From positions 1 to 33,723 of the forward strand of contig DWYD01000023.1 of the NCBI GenBank assembly GCA_019118865.1: DNA of 33,723 bases. The letters are read 5' to 3'. Below, one piece after another: positions 8,455 through 15,296 of the stretch. Origin of the DNA: Candidatus Coprenecus merdipullorum (lineage in GTDB: Bacteria; Bacteroidota; Bacteroidia; Bacteroidales; UBA932). Below the pieces are notes generated by a model that was given only the letters and a program-made list of their open reading frames with translations, had not been told where the DNA came from and did no database searches. Both the position numbers and the translations under genes were made by a program. The first letter of the stretch is position 1, and every line of letters starts with the position of its first letter.

Positions 8455-9876
8455 ATGAGATTCAGATTAGGTTACATTGCACTGGCGCTTACAGCCGCTT
8501 TCGCAGCCGCGACATCCTGCGATTCAGTTCAGCATTGCGACAGTTCCATTCCCTACGACATTCAGAACGGGAAAATAGTATTCCAGGTGCCCCCCAGGGT
8601 TGACGGCCAGAAATCCGTCATCGGACTGACCACCGAGCCCATGGAGGTAGTGCGCGTAGGCTTCATCGGCTTAGGCATGAGAGGCCCCGGCGCAGTGGAG
8701 CGTTTCACTCACATCGAGGGCACAGAGATCAAGGCCCTCTGCGACCTGTATCCCGAAAGGGCAGCAGCCGCTCAGAAAATCCTTGAGAAGGCCGGACGTC
8801 CCCACGCTGACGAGTACAGCGGAGAGGAAGGCTGGAAGGAGCTCTGCCAGAGAGACGACATCGACCTCGTCTACATCGTGACCCCCTGGCAGAAACACGT
8901 AGAGATGGCCGTATACGCTATGGAGCAGGGCAAGCACGTGGCCATCGAGGTACCTGCAGCCACCTCTCTCGCCGAGTGCTGGGAGCTGGTCAACACCGCC
9001 GAGCGCACCCAGAGACACTGCATGATGCTCGAGAACTGCGTCTACGACTTCTTCGAGATGACCGCCCTCAACATGGCCCAGCAGGGTCTCTTCGGTGAGG
9101 TCCTCCACGGTGCCGGCGGATACATCCACAACCTCGAGCCCTACTGGGACGAGTATCAGGGCAACTGGCGCCTCGACTTCAACCAGGACCACCGCGGTGA
9201 CGTCTACGCCACCCACGGATTCGGTCCCGTATGCCAGGCCATGAATATCCACAGAGGCGACAAGCTGGAGACTCTGGTCGCTTTCGATACCAAGTCCGTC
9301 AACGGCCTCAAGCTCGTGCAGGACAAGATGGGCCTCGATGAGTGCGCCAACGGTGACTACACCATCACCCTCCTCAGCACCGCCAATGGCAAGATGATCG
9401 AGATTCACCACAACGTCATGACTCCCCGCCCCTACGACCGCAAGTACCAGCTGACCGGTACCGAGGGCTTCGCCAACAAGTATCCCGTCGAGGGCTTCGC
9501 ATTCGAGCCTGAGAACATCAGCTCGGACGAGGTGCCTGACCACGAGGACCTCAGCTCCCACAGCTTCGTGCCTGAGGCAGCCCGCAAGGCTCTCATGGAG
9601 AAATACATGCACCCGATTCACCGCGAGGTGGGCGAGATAGCCAAGAAGGTCGGCGGCCACGGCGGCATGGACTTCGTGATGGACTACCGTCTGGTTTACT
9701 GCCTGCGCAACGGCCTGCCCCTCGACATGGACGTCTATGACGCAGCCGAGTGGTCCTGCGTCGGCGAGCTCGGAGCAGTCTCGATGTTCCACGGCAACAT
9801 GCCCGTAGAAGTGCCCGACTTCACCCGCGGCGACTGGGACAAGACCGACGGCTTCCACTTCGCCTACAAGAAATAA
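8455..9876 (+). CDS. GH109-type NAD-dependent glycosidase lipoprotein (Gfo/Idh/MocA fold)
   Basis: The 473-residue protein has a lipoprotein signal (lipobox AATSC, Cys22) and a Gfo/Idh/MocA Rossmann domain with IGLGMRG at about 71-77, as in GH109 alpha-N-acetylgalactosaminidases, which use bound NAD+ to cleave terminal GalNAc. The family segments EVPAATS (about 165-171), GYIHN (222-226) and DVYATHGFGP (249-258) are present, the last holding Tyr251 and His254 of the conserved YxxH. It probably acts on host or dietary glycans at the cell envelope; exact specificity is not provable here. It follows rsmA by 11 bases and ends at a strong terminator. A small fragment of a related gene lies at 18907-18965. 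Confidence 0.88.
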   Translation: MRFRLGYIALALTAAFAAATSCDSVQHCDSSIPYDIQNGKIVFQVPPRVDGQKSVIGLTTEPMEVVRVGFIGLGMRGPGAVERFTHIEGTEIKALCDLYPERAAAAQKILEKAGRPHADEYSGEEGWKELCQRDDIDLVYIVTPWQKHVEMAVYAMEQGKHVAIEVPAATSLAECWELVNTAERTQRHCMMLENCVYDFFEMTALNMAQQGLFGEVLHGAGGYIHNLEPYWDEYQGNWRLDFNQDHRGDVYATHGFGPVCQAMNIHRGDKLETLVAFDTKSVNGLKLVQDKMGLDECANGDYTITLLSTANGKMIEIHHNVMTPRPYDRKYQLTGTEGFANKYPVEGFAFEPENISSDEVPDHEDLSSHSFVPEAARKALMEKYMHPIHREVGEIAKKVGGHGGMDFVMDYRLVYCLRNGLPLDMDVYDAAEWSCVGELGAVSMFHGNMPVEVPDFTRGDWDKTDGFHFAYKK

Positions 9877-9901
9877 CAGGTATCCCGCCTGAACACACGC
9901 C

Positions 9902-9935
9902 AAGGCCGGTCCCGCGCTGTCAGGGCCGGCCTTTT
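9902..9935 (+). terminator. Rho-independent terminator after the GH109 gene
   Basis: An 11-bp stem pairs 9902-9912 (AAGGCCGGTCC) with 9923-9933 (GGGCCGGCCTT), with one G-T pair and a 10-base loop, followed by a short T run. The minus-strand ATPase gene ends right after it, at 9938. Confidence 0.82.
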
Positions 9936-9937
9936 CG

Positions 9938-11113
9938 TCAGTACAACAGCCCGAATGCCCATAGCGGAACGACATTGGCATAACCGTACTCGATGTCGTC
10001 CTTCACTATGAATGCATTGTCTATTCCGCTGATCTGATGCTGTTTCTTGTTCCGGCCTCCGACTTCAAAGGTGTATTTGCCTATCTTAAAATCAGCCGAC
10101 GGAGCAGAGGTTATGTCAAACAGAGGGCGCATCATGGACAGGAACACCGTCTCCCGGGCATTACCTGTATCCAGAGAATCTCCGGCCAGGGCGTATGCAA
10201 GATTTGTGTTGTCAAGATAGACCTTATCCACTTTTCCCAATGCGCTTATACCTCCGGTACTGTCCCGCAGTATACTCACCAGCTGCGCTTTCTCAAGGTA
10301 AACCAGCAGATCGGACACAAGCTGTCTGTTAAGCCCTAAGTTCATCGCTATCTTGCTTATATTCGGCTTGAACGGAGCTGACTGCGATAAGATGTACATC
10401 AGCTTTTTCAAGGCTCTCGCCGTGGAGACTGACATCCCGGAAAAATCCCTGATATCATTCTCCAGAACACGGTTGATGACAGACTGAAGACGGAGGGTGT
10501 AACCAGTCTGTTGAAAATAGGGATAGTAACCCTCCTTCATATATGCATCGAACATAGCCACAGGACGCAGACGGCCGTATGGAAATTCCACTTTATGGCT
10601 CAACACCTGCTCAAGCGTATGTACGGGAATATCAGCATTTCCGGACAAAGCGAGATACTCTCTGAAGGAAAGTCCGGGCAGCCTGTATTCCAGTTTTCTT
10701 CTGCTGAGGTCTCCGCCGCCTTTCTCCAACTCAAGTATAGAGGAGCCGGAATACACAATCCGCAGTCCCGAATAGGTATCGCATATATTCTTCACCTCAG
10801 TCGACCAGCCCTTATACTGATGTATCTCATCTATGTACAATGCCTTGCCGCCACGGACGTAAAACTCGTGGGCCAGCTCCGTCAGATTATGGCTGCTGAA
10901 ATAGATATCATCAGCCGACACATACAATGTCGAGCCGATATCCTCATGCATTCTGATATGCTGCAGCATCAGCGTAGACTTTCCGACACCACGCGCCCCA
11001 AGTATCGCCACTAACTGCGATTCCCAGGCAATGCCGTCATGCAGATAACGTACAAAACCGGCCGGTGTCTCATTCAGCCTCTGGTGAAATGTTCTTAACA
11101 GTGTCTCCATCAA
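9938..11113 (-). CDS. AAA_14/DUF4143-type ATP-binding protein 1
   Basis: This 391-residue protein has an N-terminal P-loop ATPase domain: Walker A GARGVGKST (residues 39-47), Walker B ALYIDEIHQ and a sensor segment RIVYSGSS. The C-terminal part corresponds to the DUF4143 region, but the nuclease-like end is weak (FEVGGRNK). Such proteins are abundant in Bacteroidales; their role is unsettled, and some have been proposed to relate to mobile elements or toxin systems. Either of two adjacent ATGs (11113 or 11110) could be the start. A -7 element (TATATTTG) is just upstream. One ACAC-N4-GTGT palindrome lies in the same upstream region. Confidence 0.8.
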   Translation of the reverse strand: MMETLLRTFHQRLNETPAGFVRYLHDGIAWESQLVAILGARGVGKSTLMLQHIRMHEDIGSTLYVSADDIYFSSHNLTELAHEFYVRGGKALYIDEIHQYKGWSTEVKNICDTYSGLRIVYSGSSILELEKGGGDLSRRKLEYRLPGLSFREYLALSGNADIPVHTLEQVLSHKVEFPYGRLRPVAMFDAYMKEGYYPYFQQTGYTLRLQSVINRVLENDIRDFSGMSVSTARALKKLMYILSQSAPFKPNISKIAMNLGLNRQLVSDLLVYLEKAQLVSILRDSTGGISALGKVDKVYLDNTNLAYALAGDSLDTGNARETVFLSMMRPLFDITSAPSADFKIGKYTFEVGGRNKKQHQISGIDNAFIVKDDIEYGYANVVPLWAFGLLY

Positions 11114-11123
11114 TAATTTTTTG

Positions 11124-11131
11124 CAAATATA
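11124..11131 (-). promoter_or_regulatory. -7 element of DUF4143 ATPase 1
   Basis: Minus strand TATATTTG, a full consensus match, ends ten bases before the ATG at 11113. The surrounding 11114-11180 stretch is strongly A+T rich. Confidence 0.6.
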
Positions 11132-11229
11132 TCAAATTTGCAATATCAATCTTGCATTTTTTTGAAAATTTGCAATATTATGATGTCAATAACGCACATC
11201 CCTGCTGTCGGCAGCATCCGGAACCCGGA

Positions 11230-11246
11230 CAAGACACAAAAGTGTC
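11230..11246 (-). promoter_or_regulatory. ACAC-N4-GTGT palindrome with adjoining TTG (possible operator)
   Basis: On the minus strand a perfect palindrome GACACTTTTGTGTC is followed at once by TTG, exactly as in the two receptor promoters. Bases before it (CTCAAGCACAATTC) also resemble the receptor cassette (CTCAGCACATA). The expected -7 sequence 20 bases on reads GACAGCAG, a poor match to GACCTTTG. It may be a decayed receptor promoter or an operator acting on the ATPase gene. Confidence 0.6.
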
Positions 11247-11269
11247 GAATTGTGCTTGAGAAAAATGTT

Positions 11270-12046
11270 TTACAGCATCCTGCGGGACTTCGCGCAGGCG
11301 ATGGCCTCCGAGATATTAGTCACGTCCAGTTTCTGGAACAGGACCTTGCGGTAGCCCTTGACCGTATCCACCGCCTTGCACAGCCGGTCGGCAATCTCAC
11401 CTATGGTCATCCCGCGGTTAGAATACATGATGATGGCCTTCTCGATGTCCGTCAGCACGTCCTCCTGACCCTCCTTCCAGCGGCGGCCCTCAAAGCTGTA
11501 GTTCCATACCTTGGGGCTGTTCTCGCAGACGATACGGGCCTGAAGCTCCGAGCCGTCCGAGGCCAGCGACACCGAGCATAGGGCCAGCCACATCTCCCCC
11601 TGCGGAGTCAGGCGCATCGGGGACAGCTTGTGGTGTATCAGGCGGGACTTTCCGCTGACGCTGTCGCGGATATGAAAATTGTACGAGATGCTGTAGGCCG
11701 TGCGGTCCGCCACCGGCAGCCGGTTGTAGAAGCGGAAGGCCGCCTCGTTGATCTCCACCAGAGCCGCCAGTTCCGACTGCTCGCACACCTCGAAGTAGAA
11801 GTCGTACCCCTTAGCCAGCACCTCATCCCGTGTCCGGCCGCAGAGAAACAGCGGATTATCCGACACATACAGGAAATTCTTCTTCCAGTAGTCTATCACG
11901 TATATCGACTGGTACGTCAGCCGGGACATGCACTCGAGCATCTCCACGTACGGCTCCACACGGGCATACTCGCTGTCGGGCACGGGGCTCACCGCGTTGC
12001 TGGAGGTGAAGAAATCGGACTTTCTGACTTCGGCGGTATCTGACAT
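11270..12046 (-). CDS. PAS-domain LuxR-family transcriptional regulator
   Basis: The 258-residue protein has a PAS-like sensor region (residues about 45-160; YVIDYWKKNFLYVSDNPLFLCG resembles a PAS core) and a C-terminal LuxR-type helix-turn-helix (about 195-255: DIEKAIIMYSNRGMTIGEIADRLCKAVDTVKGYRKVLFQKL, split here as recognised motif parts). It should bind DNA as a dimer in response to an unknown signal. The start at 12046 is preferred over the in-frame 12130 because the -7 element is at 12075-12082. It is divergent from receptor 1. Palindromes upstream of it, of both receptors and near its 3' end make it the prime candidate for their regulator. Confidence 0.85.
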   Translation of the reverse strand: MSDTAEVRKSDFFTSSNAVSPVPDSEYARVEPYVEMLECMSRLTYQSIYVIDYWKKNFLYVSDNPLFLCGRTRDEVLAKGYDFYFEVCEQSELAALVEINEAAFRFYNRLPVADRTAYSISYNFHIRDSVSGKSRLIHHKLSPMRLTPQGEMWLALCSVSLASDGSELQARIVCENSPKVWNYSFEGRRWKEGQEDVLTDIEKAIIMYSNRGMTIGEIADRLCKAVDTVKGYRKVLFQKLDVTNISEAIACAKSRRML

Positions 12047-12074
12047 AAATACAGACTCAAATATTGATACACTA

Positions 12075-12107
12075 CAAATATAAGATATCCCCCCCCCATT
12101 AACCAAA
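12075..12107 (-). promoter_or_regulatory. Promoter of the LuxR regulator with poly-G/C spacer
   Basis: On the minus strand TTTG (12107-12104) and TATATTTG (12082-12075) are separated by 21 bases. Nine G residues (C on the plus strand, 12089-12097) fill much of that spacer. The -7 element lies 28 bases before the ATG at 12046. Confidence 0.6.
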
Positions 12108-12123
12108 TATTTAAAATAAAAAA

Positions 12124-12137
12124 GACACAAAAGTGTT
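12124..12137. promoter_or_regulatory. Palindrome upstream of the LuxR regulator promoter
   Basis: GACACAAAAGTGTT; core ACAC-AAAA-GTGT at 12125-12136. It lies just upstream of the regulator's -33 region and is 37 bases from the next palindrome, so autoregulation is possible. Confidence 0.65.
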
Positions 12138-12161
12138 TTTTACCCACCTATGGCAAAGTAC

Positions 12162-12243
12162 ACACCAAAGTGTTGAAATTACTCACACTCAACACATAAA
12201 CACTTTTGTGTCTTGCCCGCGCCGGCTGCAATGGCGACCTTTG
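12162..12243 (+). promoter_or_regulatory. Operator/promoter cassette of receptor 1
   Basis: Two palindromes, ACACCAAAGTGT (12162-12173) and ACACTTTTGTGT (12200-12211), are 38 bases apart. The second abuts TTG (12213-12215), a -33 element. Twenty bases on is GACCTTTG (12236-12243), a weak -7 element with GA in place of TA, 23 bases before the ATG at 12267. A weak -7 with an operator next to -33 suggests activator-dependent transcription. The same layout is found at 15192-15273. Confidence 0.65.
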
Positions 12244-12266
12244 CACCAGAAGAAAAACAGACAGCC

Positions 12267-14594
12267 ATGAAAACGTTCATTACATCCATCGCCCTCATGA
12301 TGCTCCTGCTTTCGGTCCCCGCCGCGGCTCAGAACATCACCGGCCGCCTCGTAGACGAGAGCGAGGACCCGGTGGCCTACGCCAGCGTGGTCATCATAAG
12401 CCGGCCCGACTCGGCTTATATGACAGGAGCCACCACTGCCGAAGACGGCAGGTTCGCCATACCTGCCCGGGAGGGTGAGGAATATGACCTCACAGCCTCG
12501 TTCATAGGATATCTCGACATACGGATGGTATGCACCGCCTCCGACCTCGGTACACTCGTCATGAAGGAGGACACCGAGATGCTCGACGAGGTGGTAATAA
12601 TAGCAAGCCGCACCAAGTATGACGCTACCGGCTATACCGTCAACCTCAAGTCTGCCGATATCGCCAAGGGCAAATCAACCTCTGATGCCCTCGCATTCCT
12701 GCCAAATGTGACAAAGGAGGAAGGCAGTTTCAAAATCAACGGCATCGCAGTCAGTGAAATCTACGTAGACGGCGTCAAGCTCACCAGCCTCGATGAACTT
12801 AGCAACATCCCCGCTGAGAGAATAGAACAGGTTAAGATTAACTACATGGCCGGAGTCCGTCAGGATGCGTCCATGACAGGAGGCATCATCGACATCACCC
12901 TCTCCCGCCCGCCAGAAGGGGGCTACTACGGAAGTCTGTCAGCAGGCGGTGAATATCAAAACTACGGCTACGGAGCCAATGCCGGAGCCATGTTCTACTA
13001 CCGTTACAAGAACCTGAGCATCTACGACAACCTCTATTTCAATGCCAACGACAGCGATGAGACCGGCTGGCAGTCTACTTCCGGAACGGACGGCTCACTT
13101 ATCTCCCATAGGGAAGAGCACAGCGACATTACTTTCTGGAATCTCAGCAACCGCCTCAGCCTCAACCAGCAGATAGGCAAACGCAACAACATCGGCGTCA
13201 GCTATTATATCGGATACAGTGACTCTCACCCCATGACCGGAACTGTCTCCGACGACAACGGGCAGGAGTCTACCGTGAAGGGCAACAACACCTACCTCAA
13301 CCAGGAAGTCACCCTCAAATATTCCTCCATCCTCAATGACCGCGGCACTTCCATGGACATCACTGCCGACTGGCTCGGACGCAGACACTCCTCCGACTAC
13401 ACCTACTCCTACACCGGCCAGAGTGACGACCGCTCCGTAACAGCCACTTCCTCTGACCTATGGAAAATCTCGGCCGATTTCAGCGATCCCGTCTCCAACA
13501 AACTAGGCATTGAGTACGGACTATCAGCCCAGTACATCACTTCCACCTACGCCCCGGAAGATTTTTCCGTAAGCAGCGACCGCTTCTATGTAAGCGAGAC
13601 ACCGACACAAACGGCAGGCATCACGCCTCTTGTCTATTTCTCCGCCAACGGAATGCTATGGAACATACTGCGCTACAACATCGGTGTCAACTTTCAGATG
13701 AATCTCATCGAATACCAGGCCCTCGAAGGCAACCGCGAGGAATTCCGCAACATCCAGTGGGGCATCAACCCCTCACTGCAGATTATGGCCCCACTGGACA
13801 AACAGGGAAAACACGCTGTCATGCTCAACTACAAGCGCACACTCGACGGCATCCCCTACGATGCCATATCCACCACCATCAAGTGGATTGACCCATACAA
13901 CTACTCCGTAGGCAATCCGGACCTCAAAGCCCCCACAGGAGACATGGTCATGCTCGGATTTTCACTGGCACAGAATATGGTAAACATCGCAGGTGTCTAC
14001 ATGCACTCAGCTAATTCTATCTACTGGAGCAACTTCCAGGACTCAGAAAACCCTGATATCTACTACGAGACTCCAGTGAACCTTGATCAGGACGAGAATG
14101 GTCTGGGAGCAATGCTTGAACTCAACTTCAACCCCATCAAGCCCTGGCGCATGAAACTGTCAGGAAGACTAACCTTCACTCTTGAGAACAACACCATCGA
14201 CGGCATCCACTACAATGGGACAAATATGAGGCAGTATTACACTTTCCTCAACCAATTGAACTTCAAGAAAGGCTGGGGCGGCATGCTGAACCTCATCTAC
14301 GAACCGACCTACAAATACTTAGGGCATACATACCATGCTGTGTACAACCTTGGAGGTCAGATATACAAGGACTTCGCCAATGGAGACTGGCAGCTGTCCC
14401 TCGACTTCAACCTCCTCGGCAACCGCCGCCGGATAGACAACATCGCAGGCGACCGGATTATAACCCACGCCTACACCACCCCTGTCCAGATGGTAGGACT
14501 CTCTCTCAGATGGAACTTCTCGGGAGGCAAGAAAGTCAGCGTGAAGACTGTACAGGGCAGTCAGAACTATGAGGAAATCGTCAACATGAGATAA
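12267..14594 (+). CDS. TonB-receptor-like outer-membrane beta-barrel protein 1
   Basis: The 775-residue protein has a Sec signal peptide (MKTFITSIALMMLL, cleavage about AAA|Q at 21-22), a carboxypeptidase-regulatory-like domain (about 23-105), a plug-like domain (about 105-225, with IYVDGVKL) and a long C-terminal barrel rich in aromatic and Asn/Asp residues. It fits the OMP_b-brl_3 group of TonB-dependent-receptor-like proteins. It may take up or bind a peptide, glycan or metal ligand; none is identifiable. No SusD partner is present. The upstream in-frame codons from 12213 belong to the conserved leader and are not taken as coding. It is closely similar in regulation and signal peptide to receptor 2, but the mature proteins have diverged. 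Confidence 0.85.
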   Translation: MKTFITSIALMMLLLSVPAAAQNITGRLVDESEDPVAYASVVIISRPDSAYMTGATTAEDGRFAIPAREGEEYDLTASFIGYLDIRMVCTASDLGTLVMKEDTEMLDEVVIIASRTKYDATGYTVNLKSADIAKGKSTSDALAFLPNVTKEEGSFKINGIAVSEIYVDGVKLTSLDELSNIPAERIEQVKINYMAGVRQDASMTGGIIDITLSRPPEGGYYGSLSAGGEYQNYGYGANAGAMFYYRYKNLSIYDNLYFNANDSDETGWQSTSGTDGSLISHREEHSDITFWNLSNRLSLNQQIGKRNNIGVSYYIGYSDSHPMTGTVSDDNGQESTVKGNNTYLNQEVTLKYSSILNDRGTSMDITADWLGRRHSSDYTYSYTGQSDDRSVTATSSDLWKISADFSDPVSNKLGIEYGLSAQYITSTYAPEDFSVSSDRFYVSETPTQTAGITPLVYFSANGMLWNILRYNIGVNFQMNLIEYQALEGNREEFRNIQWGINPSLQIMAPLDKQGKHAVMLNYKRTLDGIPYDAISTTIKWIDPYNYSVGNPDLKAPTGDMVMLGFSLAQNMVNIAGVYMHSANSIYWSNFQDSENPDIYYETPVNLDQDENGLGAMLELNFNPIKPWRMKLSGRLTFTLENNTIDGIHYNGTNMRQYYTFLNQLNFKKGWGGMLNLIYEPTYKYLGHTYHAVYNLGGQIYKDFANGDWQLSLDFNLLGNRRRIDNIAGDRIITHAYTTPVQMVGLSLRWNFSGGKKVSVKTVQGSQNYEEIVNMR

Positions 14595-14645
14595 CATGGA
14601 GGCAGAAGTCTGATGTGAATGATGCCACAGTAACACACAGCTTTC

Positions 14646-14957
14646 TCATATCGCCTTAAGCTCTACAGAAAGCCCCATAGCCGAAGCTATACGCAAAAAA
14701 CTTGACATCTGCATGTCGGTTTCTCCTTTCTCGACACGCGCTATGTAACTCCTCGCTGTGCCCACCTTATCCGCCAATTCCTGTTGTGTCATTTTCAATT
14801 CCTTACGCCTGTCACGCAGAATCTCGCCATAGTACCAGGCACGCGCCTTTCCGTCAAACTCTTCCCTTGACTCAGTCCCTTTTCTGCCATACTTTTTATC
14901 CAGCAGTTCACTCGCTGTATGCAGCCCTTCCAATTTATTTATGTCAAATTCTGTCAT
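14646..14957 (-). CDS. XRE-family antitoxin (HigA-like)
   Basis: The 103-residue protein has a classical Cro/C1-type helix-turn-helix (about residues 52-100: MTQQELADKVGTARSYIARVEKGET) after an N-terminal helical part. Its ATG overlaps the stop codon of the upstream toxin-like gene by one base (TAATG), the usual order for HigBA/Gp49-like pairs with the toxin first. It should neutralise the toxin and repress the operon. A second, internally deleted copy of this gene is at 22148-22220. Confidence 0.83.
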   Translation of the reverse strand: MTEFDINKLEGLHTASELLDKKYGRKGTESREEFDGKARAWYYGEILRDRRKELKMTQQELADKVGTARSYIARVEKGETDMQMSSFLRIASAMGLSVELKAI

Positions 14958-15154
14958 TATCTTATCCGGTTTAATATCGTATATGCCTTTTCTATCTGTT
15001 TCTTATAATCCTGTTTGGACTTCTTTTTGAAAGCATTGAGCACGTATATTCTCGTTGACAGGATAATATTTTCATTATCCACAGCGAACAACACCGTTCT
15101 ATACTCATTATTCCCCACTGAAACCCGCATTTCATAGAAATCCCTTTTCCACAA
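14957..15154 (-). pseudogene. RelE/HigB-like (Gp49-type) toxin, N-terminally shortened
   Basis: The reading frame gives 65 residues from a TTG at 15154, or 57 from the ATG at 15130. DFYEMRVSVGNNEYRTVLF and the tail KKKSKQDYKKQIEKAYTIL match the C-terminal half of Gp49/HigB-like toxins, which are usually about 100-115 residues. The first 40-50 residues are missing; an in-frame TAG lies just upstream of the TTG. The receptor 2 operator cassette starts only 38 bases upstream. The toxin is probably inactive, while the antitoxin is intact. A TACATTTG -7-like element (15152-15159, minus) overlaps the TTG and could now drive the antitoxin. Confidence 0.65.
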
Positions 15155-15191
15155 ATGTAACTATTAAGATACAATCCTGCAAATATTTTTC

Positions 15192-15273
15192 ACACAAAAG
15201 TGTCGAAATCACTCACTCTCAGCACATAGACACTTTTGTGTCTTGCCCGCGCCGCCGGCAGTGGCGACCTTTG
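15192..15273 (+). promoter_or_regulatory. Operator/promoter cassette of receptor 2
   Basis: Palindromes at 15192-15203 (ACACAAAAGTGT) and 15230-15241 (ACACTTTTGTGT) are 38 bases apart. The second, perfect over 14 bases with its flanks, abuts TTG (15243-15245), and GACCTTTG follows after 20 bases (15266-15273). The arrangement is the same, base for base, as receptor 1 with an offset of 3030. Confidence 0.68.
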
Positions 15274-15296
15274 CTCCAGAAGAAAAACAGAAAGCC

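Noticed and set aside
8671-9981. A 436-codon open frame antisense to the GH109 gene
   Set aside because: It mirrors the codon pattern of the well-supported GH109 gene and has a low-complexity Val/Leu/Ala/Glu composition with no family features.
12213-12266. In-frame upstream codons before both receptors (MPAP..TFAPEEKQ), conserved in both
   Set aside because: Conservation is at DNA level across the whole cassette, the stretch contains the -33 and -7 elements, and the signal peptide begins at the later ATG.
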